Origin: Mycolicibacterium litorale
GTDB taxonomy: Bacteria > Actinomycetota > Actinomycetes > Mycobacteriales > Mycobacteriaceae
Length of the DNA stretch: 64,000 bases
Assembly: GCA_002007745.1 (NCBI GenBank)
Contig: CP019882.1
Location: forward strand, 434,001 to 498,000
Direction of reading: 5' to 3'
Part shown: piece after piece, positions 1-8,292 of the stretch
Layout: the number at the start of each line of letters is the position of its first letter
Numbering within the stretch: position 1 is the stretch's first letter
Program-made: the position numbers and the translations under genes
The notes under the pieces: model-generated
Told to the model about the DNA's origin: nothing
The model's database searches: none
What the model saw: only the letters and a program-made list of their open reading frames with translations

Positions 1-458
1 CGGCTGGCGGCCGAACTCGAGGCGGAGGCGGGCGCCGAGGTGCGCGCAGCCGATCAGGACTTCAAGGGGCAGCGTGCAGCTGCCGCCCGGCAGCGGAGAA
101 CGCCAAAGCCACCAAGCGGCAGACCGTCGAAGAGTCGCGTGAGCAGGCCGAGGAGCGGAAGCGGGCCGCGGCACAGAAGGCGACCGAGCGTGCCAACACC
201 GCCAAGGAACGTGCCGCCAAGACCGCAGCGCAGCGCACCGGCGCCGTGGAGAACGCCAAACGGGTCGAGGAAGCTCAGATCAGCGCGGCGGAGAAGGCGG
301 CGACCAAGGCCGCTCAGGCGAAACTTCAAGACGCGCAAGAGAAACGCTCCGATGCCGTGAGCACCCGTGCCGAGGCCGACCGGGTCGAGGAGCTCGCCGA
401 GGAGGAGAAGGCCAAGCGTCAGCAGGCCAGGGCGGTCGACAACGGCGCGGCCACCTAG
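1..458 (+). CDS. Ala/Lys/Glu-rich coiled-coil protein, C-terminal part
   Basis: The gene enters from the left edge and stops at TAG 456-458. The readable part is almost entirely Ala, Glu, Lys, Arg and Gln in a heptad-like pattern, so it should be one long coiled coil with no membrane segment. Mycobacteria carry similar proteins loosely annotated as IF2-family translation initiation factor; that name rests on composition, not on a factor domain. Coding character lies in frame 1 for positions 1 to about 95 (LAAELEAEAGAEV...) and in frame 3 from about 96 onward (AENAKATKRQ...), so one base seems to be missing near 90-96. The role is unknown. Confidence 0.6.
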   Translation, partial: AGGRTRGGGGRRGARSRSGLQGAACSCRPAAENAKATKRQTVEESREQAEERKRAAAQKATERANTAKERAAKTAAQRTGAVENAKRVEEAQISAAEKAATKAAQAKLQDAQEKRSDAVSTRAEADRVEELAEEEKAKRQQARAVDNGAAT

Positions 459-492
459 CCCGTCGACCCGCGCAGCGACGATGGAAGTGGTG

Positions 493-516
493 ATATATAC
501 CCCATAGGGTATATAT
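493..516. promoter_or_regulatory. 10-bp perfect inverted repeat upstream of rhodanese gene
   Basis: ATATATACCC (493-502) and GGGTATATAT (507-516) are perfect reverse complements around a 4-nt centre. The shape, ATACCC...GGGTAT, is the operator form known for CsoR/CstR-type (DUF156) metal or persulfide repressors, and CstR-type repressors classically control rhodanese genes. It lies 38 nt before the chosen rhodanese start, where a promoter is expected. No DUF156 gene is visible nearby, so the regulator would act in trans. Confidence 0.6.
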
Positions 517-553
517 TCGGGTCATTGGTGCAAGCTTGATGAAAGGATCACCA

Positions 554-907
554 ATGACCACCGTGGATCACGCAGCGCCCCCTGAGGACATCGACGCCGA
601 CGCCGCCGTGCGCCTCGCGAGTGACGCGTCCGCCCTATTGCTCGACGTTCGCGAAGACGATGAGTGGATGGCCGGCCACGCGCCGGGCGCAGTCCATGTC
701 CGCCTCGGTGACGTGGACCCCGCCGCATTCGACAGGCGTGTCCCGATCGTCGCCATCTGCCGATCGGGAAACCGCTCTCGCGCCGCAGCGCTGAAGCTCG
801 CCGGGGCGGGGCTGGCCGCCTATAACCTCGACGGAGGCATGAAGGCATGGCAAGACTGCGGCCGGCCGGTCGTCCGTGACGATGGCGGCGTGGGAACCGT
901 CGTCTGA
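554..907 (+). CDS. Single-domain rhodanese-like sulfurtransferase
   Basis: A 117-residue protein spanning one rhodanese fold. The active-site loop CRSGNRS, with the catalytic Cys at about residue 70, follows VPIVAI, and LLLDVRE near residue 30 and NLDGGMKAW near 95 are the family's other conserved blocks. It should carry sulfane sulfur as a Cys persulfide in the cytoplasm. ATG 554 is chosen because AAAGGA lies 6 nt upstream; in-frame TTG 536 and ATG 539 are less likely. The palindrome at 493-516 suggests control by a persulfide- or metal-sensing CsoR/CstR-type repressor. It stands alone; the next gene faces it. Confidence 0.88.
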   Translation: MTTVDHAAPPEDIDADAAVRLASDASALLLDVREDDEWMAGHAPGAVHVRLGDVDPAAFDRRVPIVAICRSGNRSRAAALKLAGAGLAAYNLDGGMKAWQDCGRPVVRDDGGVGTVV

Positions 908-932
908 ACGAGGCGGCCACCCCGCCACCGCC

Positions 933-2396
933 TCAGTTCAGCGGCCGCCCGCCGCGTAGGTACACCGTCGTGGTGTGGGTGTAGAACTCGCGCGCTGCGG
1001 TGCCCTGCTCTTTGGGGCCCAGCCCGCTCTTCTTCGCCCCGCCGAACGGCACGTGCGGATCGGCGCCGGCCGACTCGGAATTGATGTGCAACACACCGAC
1101 ATCCACGTGGTCGACGGCCTGCAGTGCGCGGGTGAGGTCCTGAGTGAACACCGCCGCGGACAGGCCGAACTCGCTGTCATTGGCCAGCGCGAAGGCCTCG
1201 TCGGCATCGGCCGCGCGGCGCACCGCCACGACCGGGCCGAACAGCTCCTCGACCCAGATATCGCCCGACCCAGCCAGTTCCACGATGGTGGGCGCCACGA
1301 AGAACCCGTCGGCCAGCGGCCCGGTGGTGTAGGGCTGACCGCCGGCCAACACCTCGCCGCCTTGGCTGATCGCCGTGCCGATGCTGCCGTAGATACCCCG
1401 CTGGGCGGTACCGGTGATGACCGGACCCATTTGGGTGGCATCGTCTGTCGGATCGCCGACGGCCAGTGCGCCGGTCCGCTGTGCGAGCTCGGTCAGGAAT
1501 CGGTCGGCTATTCCCTCTGTCACGATCAATCGGGATGTGGCCGTGCACTTCTGACCGGTCGAGCGGAACGCACCGAGCATCACCTGCTCCAGAGCCAGTT
1601 CGACGTCAGCGTCGTCGAGTACCACTGCGGCGTTCTTACCGCCCATCTCGGCCTGCACCGGCACCCCCCGCGCGGCGGCCGCGGCGGCGATCCGCCGGCC
1701 GACTCCGGTGGAGCCGGTGAAGCTGATCGCGTCGACGTCGGCGTGGTTGACCAACGCATCCCCGATCGCGGCCTCACCGATGACCAGGTTCAGCACGCCG
1801 GCAGGCAGGCCGGCGGTGTTGAGTGCGTCGGCGAGCCGAATAGCAAGCAGCGGAACGGTACTGGCCGGCTTCCACACCACCGGGTTGCCGTACACCAGCG
1901 CAGGCGCGATCTTCCAGGCGGGGATGGCGATCGGGAAGTTGAACGGGGTGATGATCCCGACGACACCGACGGGCTTGCGGGTCACCAGGATCTGCTCGCC
2001 GGCGCGGGGCGAGGCGAATATCTCGCCGGCCTGCCGGTCACCCTCATGACCGTAATACCGCAGGATCTGTGCGGCCCGGCGCACCTCGCCGACGCCTTCG
2101 GCCCTGGTCTTGCCCTCCTCGATGGCCAGTTCCAGGCCCCAGTCCTCGGCATTGCGGTCGACGATGGCGGCGGCGTCCAGCAGCACCGCACCGCGTTGGT
2201 GGGTCGGCGTACCCGCCCAGCCGCGACGCGCCTCGCATGCGGCGGCCACCGCACTGTCGAGGTCGGCGATCGTCGCGGAACCACCCTCGGCGACAACGAT
2301 ATTCGGACGGGACGGGTTGAGGCTGGCGACTGCGTCGCCGTCACCCGAACGCCACTGCCCGGCAATCAACTGCCGGAGTTCGACGGCTCCCGCCAT
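933..2396 (-). CDS. NAD(P)-dependent aldehyde dehydrogenase
   Basis: A 487-residue full-length ALDH-superfamily enzyme oxidising an aldehyde to an acid. Visible landmarks are the catalytic Asn in ITPFNFP (about residue 153), the cofactor loop FTGSTGVGRRI, the general base Glu in QAEMGGKNA, the nucleophile Cys in STGQKCTATSR (about 283) and the C-terminal PFGGAKKSGLG. The type resembles 2,5-dioxovalerate or succinate-semialdehyde dehydrogenases; the substrate cannot be fixed. It is the last gene of a leftward operon, starting 1 nt after the stop of the acyl-CoA dehydrogenase gene, which points to breakdown of a dicarboxylate or amino-acid-derived semialdehyde. Confidence 0.88.
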   Translation of the reverse strand: MAGAVELRQLIAGQWRSGDGDAVASLNPSRPNIVVAEGGSATIADLDSAVAAACEARRGWAGTPTHQRGAVLLDAAAIVDRNAEDWGLELAIEEGKTRAEGVGEVRRAAQILRYYGHEGDRQAGEIFASPRAGEQILVTRKPVGVVGIITPFNFPIAIPAWKIAPALVYGNPVVWKPASTVPLLAIRLADALNTAGLPAGVLNLVIGEAAIGDALVNHADVDAISFTGSTGVGRRIAAAAAARGVPVQAEMGGKNAAVVLDDADVELALEQVMLGAFRSTGQKCTATSRLIVTEGIADRFLTELAQRTGALAVGDPTDDATQMGPVITGTAQRGIYGSIGTAISQGGEVLAGGQPYTTGPLADGFFVAPTIVELAGSGDIWVEELFGPVVAVRRAADADEAFALANDSEFGLSAAVFTQDLTRALQAVDHVDVGVLHINSESAGADPHVPFGGAKKSGLGPKEQGTAAREFYTHTTTVYLRGGRPLN

Positions 2397-2397
2397 G

Positions 2398-3609
2398 TCA
2401 GCGGAACGCGGCTTGCCCGGTCAGGGCGCGGCCGATGGACAGCATGTGCATCTCGGAGGTGCCCTCATAGGTCAGGACCGACTCCAGGTTGTTGGCATGC
2501 CGCAGGGGCGAATACTCCAGGGTTATTCCACTGCCGCCCAACAGGGTTCGGCATTCACGGGCGATCGCCAACGCCTCACGGACGTTGTTGAGCTTGCCCA
2601 GGCTGATCTGCTCGGGGCGGGCACCCTCGGCGTCCTTCATCCGGCCCAGGTGAATCGCCAGCAGCATGCCCTTGCCCAGCTCGAGGGTCATGTTGGCCAG
2701 CTTCTCCTGGGTGAGCTGGAAACTCGACAGCGGCCGATCGAACACCTCACGGGATTGGGTGTAGGCGATCGCGGTCTCCAGGCTGTCACGTGCGGCGCCC
2801 AGCGCGCCGAACACGATGCCGAACCGTGCCTCGTTGAGGCAGGACAGCGGCGCACCCAGGCCAACGGCCTCCGGAAGCTGCGCCGACGCCGGCAGCCGGA
2901 CGTTGTCGAGCACCAGCTCCGAGGTCACCGAGGCCCGCAACGAGAGCTTCTTGTGGATGGCATTGGCGGTGAAGCCGGGAGTGTCCGTCGGCACCAGGAA
3001 TCCGCGAATGCCCTCGTCGGTCTGGGCCCACACCGTGGCCACGTCGGCGAGATTGCCGTTGGTGATCCACATCTTGGTGCCATTGAGCACCCAATCTGCG
3101 TTTTCTCCGGCGCCGGAGCGCCTTGCACGAGTGCGCATCCCGGCGGGATTGGAGCCGAAGTCGGGCTCGGTCAGCCCGAAGCAGCCGATCGCCTCACCGG
3201 CGGCGAGCCGGGGCAGCCATTCCTGCTTCTGCTCCTCCGAGCCGTACCGGTAGATCGAGAACATCGACAGCGAGCCCTGTACCGACACGAAGCTGCGGAA
3301 CCCACTGTCACCGGCTTCGAGTTCCATGCAGGCCAGTCCGTAGCTCACCGCGTTGGTCCCAGCGCAGCCGTAGCCCTGAAGGTGCATGCCGAGCACGCCC
3401 AAGTCGCCGAACTCCTTGGCGAGTTCCTTGGGCAGCGTGGCCGATTCGAACCAGTCCTCGACGTTCGGCCGCAGCCGGGTCTCGACGAACTTGCGCACGG
3501 TGGTCGCGATGTCACGTTCGTCGGAATCCAGCAGGCGGTCGGTGCTGAACAGCTCCAGCGGTGTGTAGGTGTCCTTCTTGGGGGGTGCTGCGGTGGTGCT
3601 CATGATCAT
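2398..3609 (-). CDS. Acyl-CoA dehydrogenase, glutaryl-CoA dehydrogenase-like
   Basis: A 403-residue FAD enzyme of the acyl-CoA dehydrogenase family. CFGLTEPDFGSNP (about 150-162) is the first signature and MWITNG follows it. LLGGSGITLEYSPLRH and YEGTSEMHML near the C-terminus place the catalytic Glu in the position used by glutaryl-CoA dehydrogenases, and overall it looks closest to that subfamily and to mycobacterial FadE7. The ATG at 3609 overlaps the upstream gene's stop as ATGA, implying translational coupling; an in-frame ATG at 3603 is the alternative. With an aldehyde dehydrogenase on each side it may oxidise a short dicarboxylyl- or branched acyl-CoA. Confidence 0.85.
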   Translation of the reverse strand: MIMSTTAAPPKKDTYTPLELFSTDRLLDSDERDIATTVRKFVETRLRPNVEDWFESATLPKELAKEFGDLGVLGMHLQGYGCAGTNAVSYGLACMELEAGDSGFRSFVSVQGSLSMFSIYRYGSEEQKQEWLPRLAAGEAIGCFGLTEPDFGSNPAGMRTRARRSGAGENADWVLNGTKMWITNGNLADVATVWAQTDEGIRGFLVPTDTPGFTANAIHKKLSLRASVTSELVLDNVRLPASAQLPEAVGLGAPLSCLNEARFGIVFGALGAARDSLETAIAYTQSREVFDRPLSSFQLTQEKLANMTLELGKGMLLAIHLGRMKDAEGARPEQISLGKLNNVREALAIARECRTLLGGSGITLEYSPLRHANNLESVLTYEGTSEMHMLSIGRALTGQAAFR

Positions 3610-4948
3610 CCGATCCGGATCAGCTTCTTGTTGACGAACTCATCGATGCCGAACCGGCCCAGCTCGCGGCCGAAGCCGGAGCGCTTCACCCCGCCGAACG
3701 GCAGCTCCACGCCGTCGGCGCCGACGACGTTGACGAACACCATGCCGGCGTCGATCTTGTCGGCGACCCGCTTGGCCTGCTCGGTGTCGGTGGTGAAGAC
3801 ATAGGAGCCCAGACCGAAGGGGATGTCGTTGGCCAACTCCACGGCCTCGTCCTCGGAACCGACCTTGAAGACCATCGCCACCGGGCCGAACAGCTCCTCG
3901 CGGTAGGTGGCCGAATCGGGGACACCTCGGTCAGTACGCCGGGCGGGAAGTGCGCGCCGTCGCGCTCACCGGCGGACACCAGCTTGGCGCCGTCGGACAC
4001 CGCACGGTCGATCTGCTCGGCGAGCCGCTGAGCCGCACCCAGTGAGGACAGCGGGGCCAGCCCGTCGGCGGCCTCGAGGACCTTCTTGGTGAACTTGTCC
4101 AGGAACTCGTCATAGAGGTCGGCGGCGACGATGAAGCGCTTGGCCGCGTTGCACGCCTGGCCGGTGTTTTCGAACCGCCCAGCCATGGCGGCCTCCACGG
4201 TCGCGTCCAGGTCGTCACTGCTGAGCAGGATGAACGGGTCGGAGCCGCCGAGCTCGAGTACGACCTTCTTCAGGTTGCGGCCGGCGATCTCGGCCACGGC
4301 GGCACCGGCGCGCTCGGAGCCGGTCAACGAGACGCCCTGGACCCGCGGGTCGGCGATGACGTTCGCGATCTGCTCGTTGGTCGCATACACGTTGACGTAG
4401 GCGCCCTCGGGGAAGCCGGCATCGTCGAAGATCTGCTGGATGGCCTCGGCCGACTCCGGGCACTGCGGCGCGTGCTTGAGCACGATGGTGTTGCCCAGGG
4501 TCAGGTTCGGTCCGGCGAACCGAGCCACCTGGTAGTACGGGTAGTTCCACGGCATGATGCCGAGCAGCACGCCCACCGGGCCGCGCTTGATCACCGCGCT
4601 GCCTTCGCCGTCGAGCAGCTCGATCGGTTCGTCGGCCAGGAACCGCTCGGCGTTGTCGGCGTAGTACTCGTAGATCGCGGCGCTGAAGTCGACCTCGCCG
4701 AGGGCCTGATCGAGCGGCTTGCCCATCTCCCGGTTGATGATCTCGGCCAGCTTCTCGCGGCGCTCGGTGTGCAGGGCCGCGACGCGGCGGATCAGGTCCG
4801 CGCGCTGGGCCACCGTGGACGTCTTCGACCATTCGCGGTAGGCCTTGGTGGCCGCGGCCAGCGCCTGCTCGATCTGCTCGTCGGTCGCGGTCGGATACTC
4901 CCGCACGACGTCACCGGTCTTCGGGTCGACCACTGCGTACAGACTCAT
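3606..4948 (-). pseudogene. gabD1: Succinate-semialdehyde dehydrogenase, frame-broken
   Basis: The gene encodes about 448 residues, close to the 457 of mycobacterial GabD1, which oxidises succinate semialdehyde to succinate with NADP. MPWNYP (catalytic Asn region), LELGGSDPFIL (Glu base) and NTGQACNAAKR (nucleophile Cys, about residue 265) are intact. After VLTEVSP the reading continues (YREELFGPVAMVFKVG to the end) in another frame. The switch falls at the G run 3918-3921, and one more G would restore a full-length ALDH. As written the product loses its last 100 or so residues. It is first in the leftward operon and divergent from the XRE-cupin regulator. Confidence 0.82.
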
Positions 4949-4962
4949 GTCCCGTCCTGATT

Positions 4963-5006
4963 GTTTAGTAGTGTAAAACTACGAAAGTTATATACCGCTA
5001 AACTTT
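4963..5006. promoter_or_regulatory. Divergent promoter/operator region, gabD1 operon and XRE regulator
   Basis: The 103-nt gap between the divergent gabD1-like gene and the XRE-cupin gene holds an AT-rich core. It contains nested inverted repeats: GTTTAG (4963-4968) with CTAAAC (4998-5003), and AAAGTT (4984-4989) with AACTTT (5001-5006). Such a cluster between a regulator and a divergent operon is where the regulator would be expected to bind. No assignment of -35/-10 elements is firm. Confidence 0.4.
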
Positions 5007-5051
5007 GGCGGCGCAAGGGCTGGCGACCGATCGTGAAGGTGAGGTGTCCTC

Positions 5052-5717
5052 ATGTCCTCGGATATGTCCCCCGATTTGTCCCCGGACTTGTCGCAGGATC
5101 TCTCCTCGGAGGAAGTCCCCCACGGTGTCGGTGAGCCGGTCCAGATCGATGGCTGGATGACCCGGCTGGGGCCGAAGTTGCGTGCCCTGCGCAAGGACCG
5201 CGAACTGACGTTGGAGGCGATCGCCGATCGCGCCGGCCTCACCAAGGGATTTCTCAGTCTGGTGGAACGCGGCCAGACCACCATCTCGGTGCCGAATCTG
5301 CTGAAGGTGTGCGACATCCTCGGTGTCTCAGTGGGTTCGCTGTTCGACTATCCCGATTCGGCGGTGGTGCGCGGTGGCGGTGGCGCACCGGTCGAGATGG
5401 GCGGCAGCGGTATCCGGGAGTATCTGCTGACCCCGGAGAACGAACGCAATCTGCAGGTGATGCGCTCGGTGTTGCGGCCGGGCGGCGGGACCGGCGGTGC
5501 CTACACCCTGGAGTCGGAGACCATCTTCGTCTTCGTCATCCGTGGCTGCCTGCGGCTGACCGTGGACGGTCAGGAGTCCGTGCTCAAAACCGGCGACTGC
5601 TACACCTTCTCGGCGAAGGCCGTGCATTCTTGGGACAACCCGGGCCAGGACGAGAGCGAGGTCCTCTGGTCGATCGTGCCGCCAATCCCGCGGAATTCCA
5701 GCCTAAATCGCCCCTGA
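5052..5717 (+). CDS. XRE-family regulator with C-terminal cupin domain
   Basis: A 221-residue transcription factor. An N-terminal HTH (about residues 38-95, RELTLEAIADRAGLTKGFLS) is followed by a double-stranded beta-helix cupin (about 115-210, containing GCLRLTVDG and DCYTFSAKAVHSW), the usual layout of ligand-sensing HTH-cupin repressors. The first 20 or so residues are an unusual tandem of DLSP/DLSQ/DLSS tetrapeptides encoded by 12-bp repeats. It lies head to head with the gabD1-like operon and most likely controls it, possibly with an operon metabolite as ligand. A GA-rich stretch (GAAGGTGAGG) before ATG 5052 serves as ribosome site. Confidence 0.85.
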   Translation: MSSDMSPDLSPDLSQDLSSEEVPHGVGEPVQIDGWMTRLGPKLRALRKDRELTLEAIADRAGLTKGFLSLVERGQTTISVPNLLKVCDILGVSVGSLFDYPDSAVVRGGGGAPVEMGGSGIREYLLTPENERNLQVMRSVLRPGGGTGGAYTLESETIFVFVIRGCLRLTVDGQESVLKTGDCYTFSAKAVHSWDNPGQDESEVLWSIVPPIPRNSSLNRP

Positions 5718-5760
5718 CGTGCTGTACTGGCCCAACTGCTCCTCCGGGGAAGGCATTCGG

Positions 5761-6021
5761 GTGAAGAAGTCAGTAGAAGATAAGAAGCGTGCGGCGGCGC
5801 AAGATGCCCAAGAGGCTGTAGCCATCGATCAGCGCGTCCGAGTCTATGTCGACACCGATGACGAGTCCCGCGGCGTCATCGTCGATGACTTCGGTGACCT
5901 GGCCGGCCACGCCGTCGATCTCGGGGACACGCACATCGCCGACGCCGCCCGCCGTTGGGCAGTGCTATTGGACGCCGGCACCCTTGTTTTCGTCGACAGC
6001 CACCAGATAGCTCCGGAGTAG
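5761..6021 (+). CDS. Small hypothetical protein
   Basis: An 86-residue, mostly acidic protein with a basic start (KKSVEDKKRAAAQ) and a beta-rich remainder (RVRVYVDTDDESRG, WAVLLDAGTLVFVDS). GTG 5761 is preferred, with GGGGAAGG a short distance upstream; an in-frame ATG at 5719 is possible but lacks a ribosome site. No family is recognised. The last 57 nt overlap the 3' end of the convergent hydroxylase gene, and it follows the XRE-cupin gene by 43 nt, so the two may be co-transcribed. Confidence 0.55.
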   Translation: MKKSVEDKKRAAAQDAQEAVAIDQRVRVYVDTDDESRGVIVDDFGDLAGHAVDLGDTHIADAARRWAVLLDAGTLVFVDSHQIAPE

Positions 6022-7515
6022 GCGAGCAGCCTCCCCGGCGTCGCGACTCGCGCGCAGGACCGTCCGATCCGGCCGGATGATCGCCGCTCCGGCATGGCCG
6101 CGGCGCAGCCACGCTGCCAACTCGGTTCCCGGGGTGGCCACCTGAAGCATCACACCGTAATGCTCGATCACGGTGCGGTCGGCGGCACCGGGCGCCTGAT
6201 TTGTCACGATCGCAAAGGAATTGCCCACTACGTCATCGAGTCGGCGTCCGTCCGAGTCGACGGCGTTGGGGCACAGTGTGCCGCCGAGGCGGCACCGCGG
6301 GTCGCGCGAGCGGTGTACCAGGGTGGAGCTGTGCAGCGCCGGCGTGCGGGAGTCGACCACACGCTCCCGGAGCCCGGGCAGTAGATGCATTCGCGGGACG
6401 ACGTTACGCCGCAACAGATTCCCGATCTCACCACCAGCCGTCATGGCCCGTCCAACCATCAGGGCCAGGTTGATCATCTTGCGTGCGTGCGGCTTTCGCT
6501 CTGCCTCGTAGCTGTCCAGCGCGGTCGGGGCCAACCGCCCGTTGATCACATACGCCAGTTTCCAGGCCAGGTTCATCGCGTCCCGCATTCCTGCGCCCAT
6601 GCCCTGGCCGACGAACGGCGGCGTCAGGTGGGCGGCATCGCCCAGCAGAAAGGTGTTGGCTCGCCGCCAGTGGTCAGCGATCTGGGCGCGGAAGGTGTAC
6701 TCCGCGACCCGGATCAGTTCGAGATCGTCCACGCCAACCCCTACGGTCCACGGCGCGATCAGGGGACCCAGCGCGTCCAATGTACTGAAGTCGCCCGCGG
6801 ATTCGCCGGGTAGCAGGCGGAACTCCCACCGGTAGCGGACATCACCGATCTGCATGAAGGTGCCGGCGCGACGTGGGTCGCACAGCTGATGGACTCCGCC
6901 CCACTGGTGCAGATCTGCGGTGGTCGCGACGTCGACGACCAGCCATCGTTGCTCGAAGTTCAAGTCCCGCATGGTCGAGCCGATCCGGGACCGCACCAGG
7001 CTGTTGGCGCCGTCGCACCCGAGTAGGTAGTCCGCGTCGACGACGTGCCGGCCGCCGTCACCGCGGTCGGTGTAGGTGATCCGGGTACGGCCGTCACCGG
7101 CGGGCGCGACGTCGGTGACCTCCACGTTGCCGCGCAGCGCGGCCAGTGGATGCCGAGCGAGGTTGGTGCGCAACAGGGCCTCGAGTTCGGGCTGGTCGAA
7201 CATGTTGGCTTCGGGATATCCATGGCGGGACTGGGTCGGGTCCCGTTGGAACTCGGCGAGGACGTCCAGCCGCGGATCGAGCAGCCGCAGCCCGAGCGCC
7301 GGCCGCGAGATCTTGGCGAACTCCTCGGCGATACCGAGGCGGTGAACGATGCGGAACACCTCGTCGTCGAGGTGCACCGCGCGGGGCTGCGGATAGACGT
7401 CGGCGTAGCGGTCCAGAATCAGGCTCGGCACACCATGCTGGGCGAGCAGGGTCGCCGCGGTGATACCTGTGGGTCCGGCACCGACGATCACAACGACGGG
7501 ATCTGTGGAGCTCAT
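5965..7515 (-). CDS. FAD-dependent aromatic hydroxylase (MhpA-like)
   Basis: A 516-residue class A flavoprotein monooxygenase. VVIVGAGPTGITAATLLAQ at the N-terminus is the GxGxxG dinucleotide fold, PQPRAVHLDDE is the block typical of 3-(3-hydroxyphenyl)propionate hydroxylases, and FLLGDAAHLTPPFVGQGMG is the second FAD-binding motif. It would add a hydroxyl to a phenolic substrate to give a catechol. GAGGAGG just before ATG 7515 decides the start over the in-frame GTG at 7527. The extradiol dioxygenase and FAH hydrolase nearby supply later steps. Its promoter carries the palindrome shared with the dioxygenase promoter. Confidence 0.85.
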   Translation of the reverse strand: MSSTDPVVVIVGAGPTGITAATLLAQHGVPSLILDRYADVYPQPRAVHLDDEVFRIVHRLGIAEEFAKISRPALGLRLLDPRLDVLAEFQRDPTQSRHGYPEANMFDQPELEALLRTNLARHPLAALRGNVEVTDVAPAGDGRTRITYTDRGDGGRHVVDADYLLGCDGANSLVRSRIGSTMRDLNFEQRWLVVDVATTADLHQWGGVHQLCDPRRAGTFMQIGDVRYRWEFRLLPGESAGDFSTLDALGPLIAPWTVGVGVDDLELIRVAEYTFRAQIADHWRRANTFLLGDAAHLTPPFVGQGMGAGMRDAMNLAWKLAYVINGRLAPTALDSYEAERKPHARKMINLALMVGRAMTAGGEIGNLLRRNVVPRMHLLPGLRERVVDSRTPALHSSTLVHRSRDPRCRLGGTLCPNAVDSDGRRLDDVVGNSFAIVTNQAPGAADRTVIEHYGVMLQVATPGTELAAWLRRGHAGAAIIRPDRTVLRASRDAGEAARLLRSYLVAVDENKGAGVQ

Positions 7516-7535
7516 GGCCCTCCTCACGCGCTAAC

Positions 7536-7549
7536 TGACGAAATCGTCA
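7536..7549. promoter_or_regulatory. TetR-type operator copy 1 (TGACGAAATCGTCA)
   Basis: A perfect 6-2-6 palindrome in the promoter region shared by the hydroxylase and TetR genes. On the minus strand TTGACT (7572-7567) lies 17 nt upstream of its TGACGA half, so the site covers the -10 position of the hydroxylase promoter. An identical copy occurs at 10370-10383 with the same spacing. Confidence 0.75.
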
Positions 7550-7580
7550 CACGCGACGTAACTGTCAGTCAAGGGGTAGT

Positions 7581-7594
7581 TGATGAAATCATCA
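7581..7594. promoter_or_regulatory. TetR-type operator copy 2 (TGATGAAATCATCA)
   Basis: A second perfect 6-2-6 palindrome with one change per arm relative to the copy 45 bp away. It lies closer to the TetR gene (start 7648) and is a plausible autoregulatory site. Confidence 0.7.
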
Positions 7595-7647
7595 GTTGTG
7601 AGCCCGGTAGGATTCCAGCCGTTGAGACCAGCCTGTTGGGGGATCGA

Positions 7648-8292
7648 GTGAGCGAAGCCGGCGATCTGCCGATCAACCGTCTGGAGCGCCGTAAGCAGCG
7701 CACCCGGATGGCGCTGATCAAGGCGGCGCAATCGATGATCGCCGAGGGCAGGGCGAATGTCCCGGTCCTGGAGATCACCCAGGCCGCCGACGTGGGCATG
7801 GGCTCGTTCTACAACCACTTCGAGAGCAAAGAGCAACTGTTCGAGGCCGCAGTCATCGACGTCCTGGATACCCACGGTGACGTCCTGGACCGTCTCACCG
7901 CCCACATCGACGACCCGGCGGCCGTGTTCGCATCCAGCTTCCGGCTCACCGGGCGGTTCTTCCGGGAGCGTCCGCAGGAGAGCCGGATCCTGCTGGCCAA
8001 CTGGGGGGCACTGCTGTCGTCGGATCGCGGCCTGGCTCCGCGCGCCATGCGCGACATCAAGGCCGCGGTGGCAGCCGGACGTTTCCAGGTCGAGGATCCC
8101 GAGCTCACCCTCTCTGTCGCCGCCGGAGCGTTGTTGGGTCTGGGCTACCTGCTGCACAGCCATCCCGAACGCGATGCCGCAACGACCGCTGACGCGGTGA
8201 CCGAGGATGTGCTGCGGCTGTTCGGAATGTCTGCCGAGGACGCACACGAGGTCTGCGTCCTGCCGCTGCCAGACGGAGTGTTTCAGCCGTAA
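7648..8292 (+). CDS. TetR-family transcriptional regulator
   Basis: A 214-residue protein. The N-terminal HTH runs from about residue 12 to 60 (RKQRTRMALIKAAQSMIAEG, VGMGSFYNHFESKEQLFEA), followed by an all-helical ligand domain (RFFRERPQESRILLANWGA and onward). It most likely represses the flanking aromatic-degradation genes through the 14-bp palindromes at 7536, 7581 and 10370. GTG 7648 is chosen because GGGGGA lies about 7 nt before it and the HTH begins at the usual distance. Its stop codon overlaps the convergent FAH-hydrolase gene by 10 nt. Confidence 0.88.
   Translation: MSEAGDLPINRLERRKQRTRMALIKAAQSMIAEGRANVPVLEITQAADVGMGSFYNHFESKEQLFEAAVIDVLDTHGDVLDRLTAHIDDPAAVFASSFRLTGRFFRERPQESRILLANWGALLSSDRGLAPRAMRDIKAAVAAGRFQVEDPELTLSVAAGALLGLGYLLHSHPERDAATTADAVTEDVLRLFGMSAEDAHEVCVLPLPDGVFQP

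Noticed and set aside
975..2591. Long plus-strand frame across the aldehyde dehydrogenase
   Set aside because: Its translation is Arg/Gly/His-rich without domains; the minus frame has all ALDH motifs. It is an artefact of high GC.
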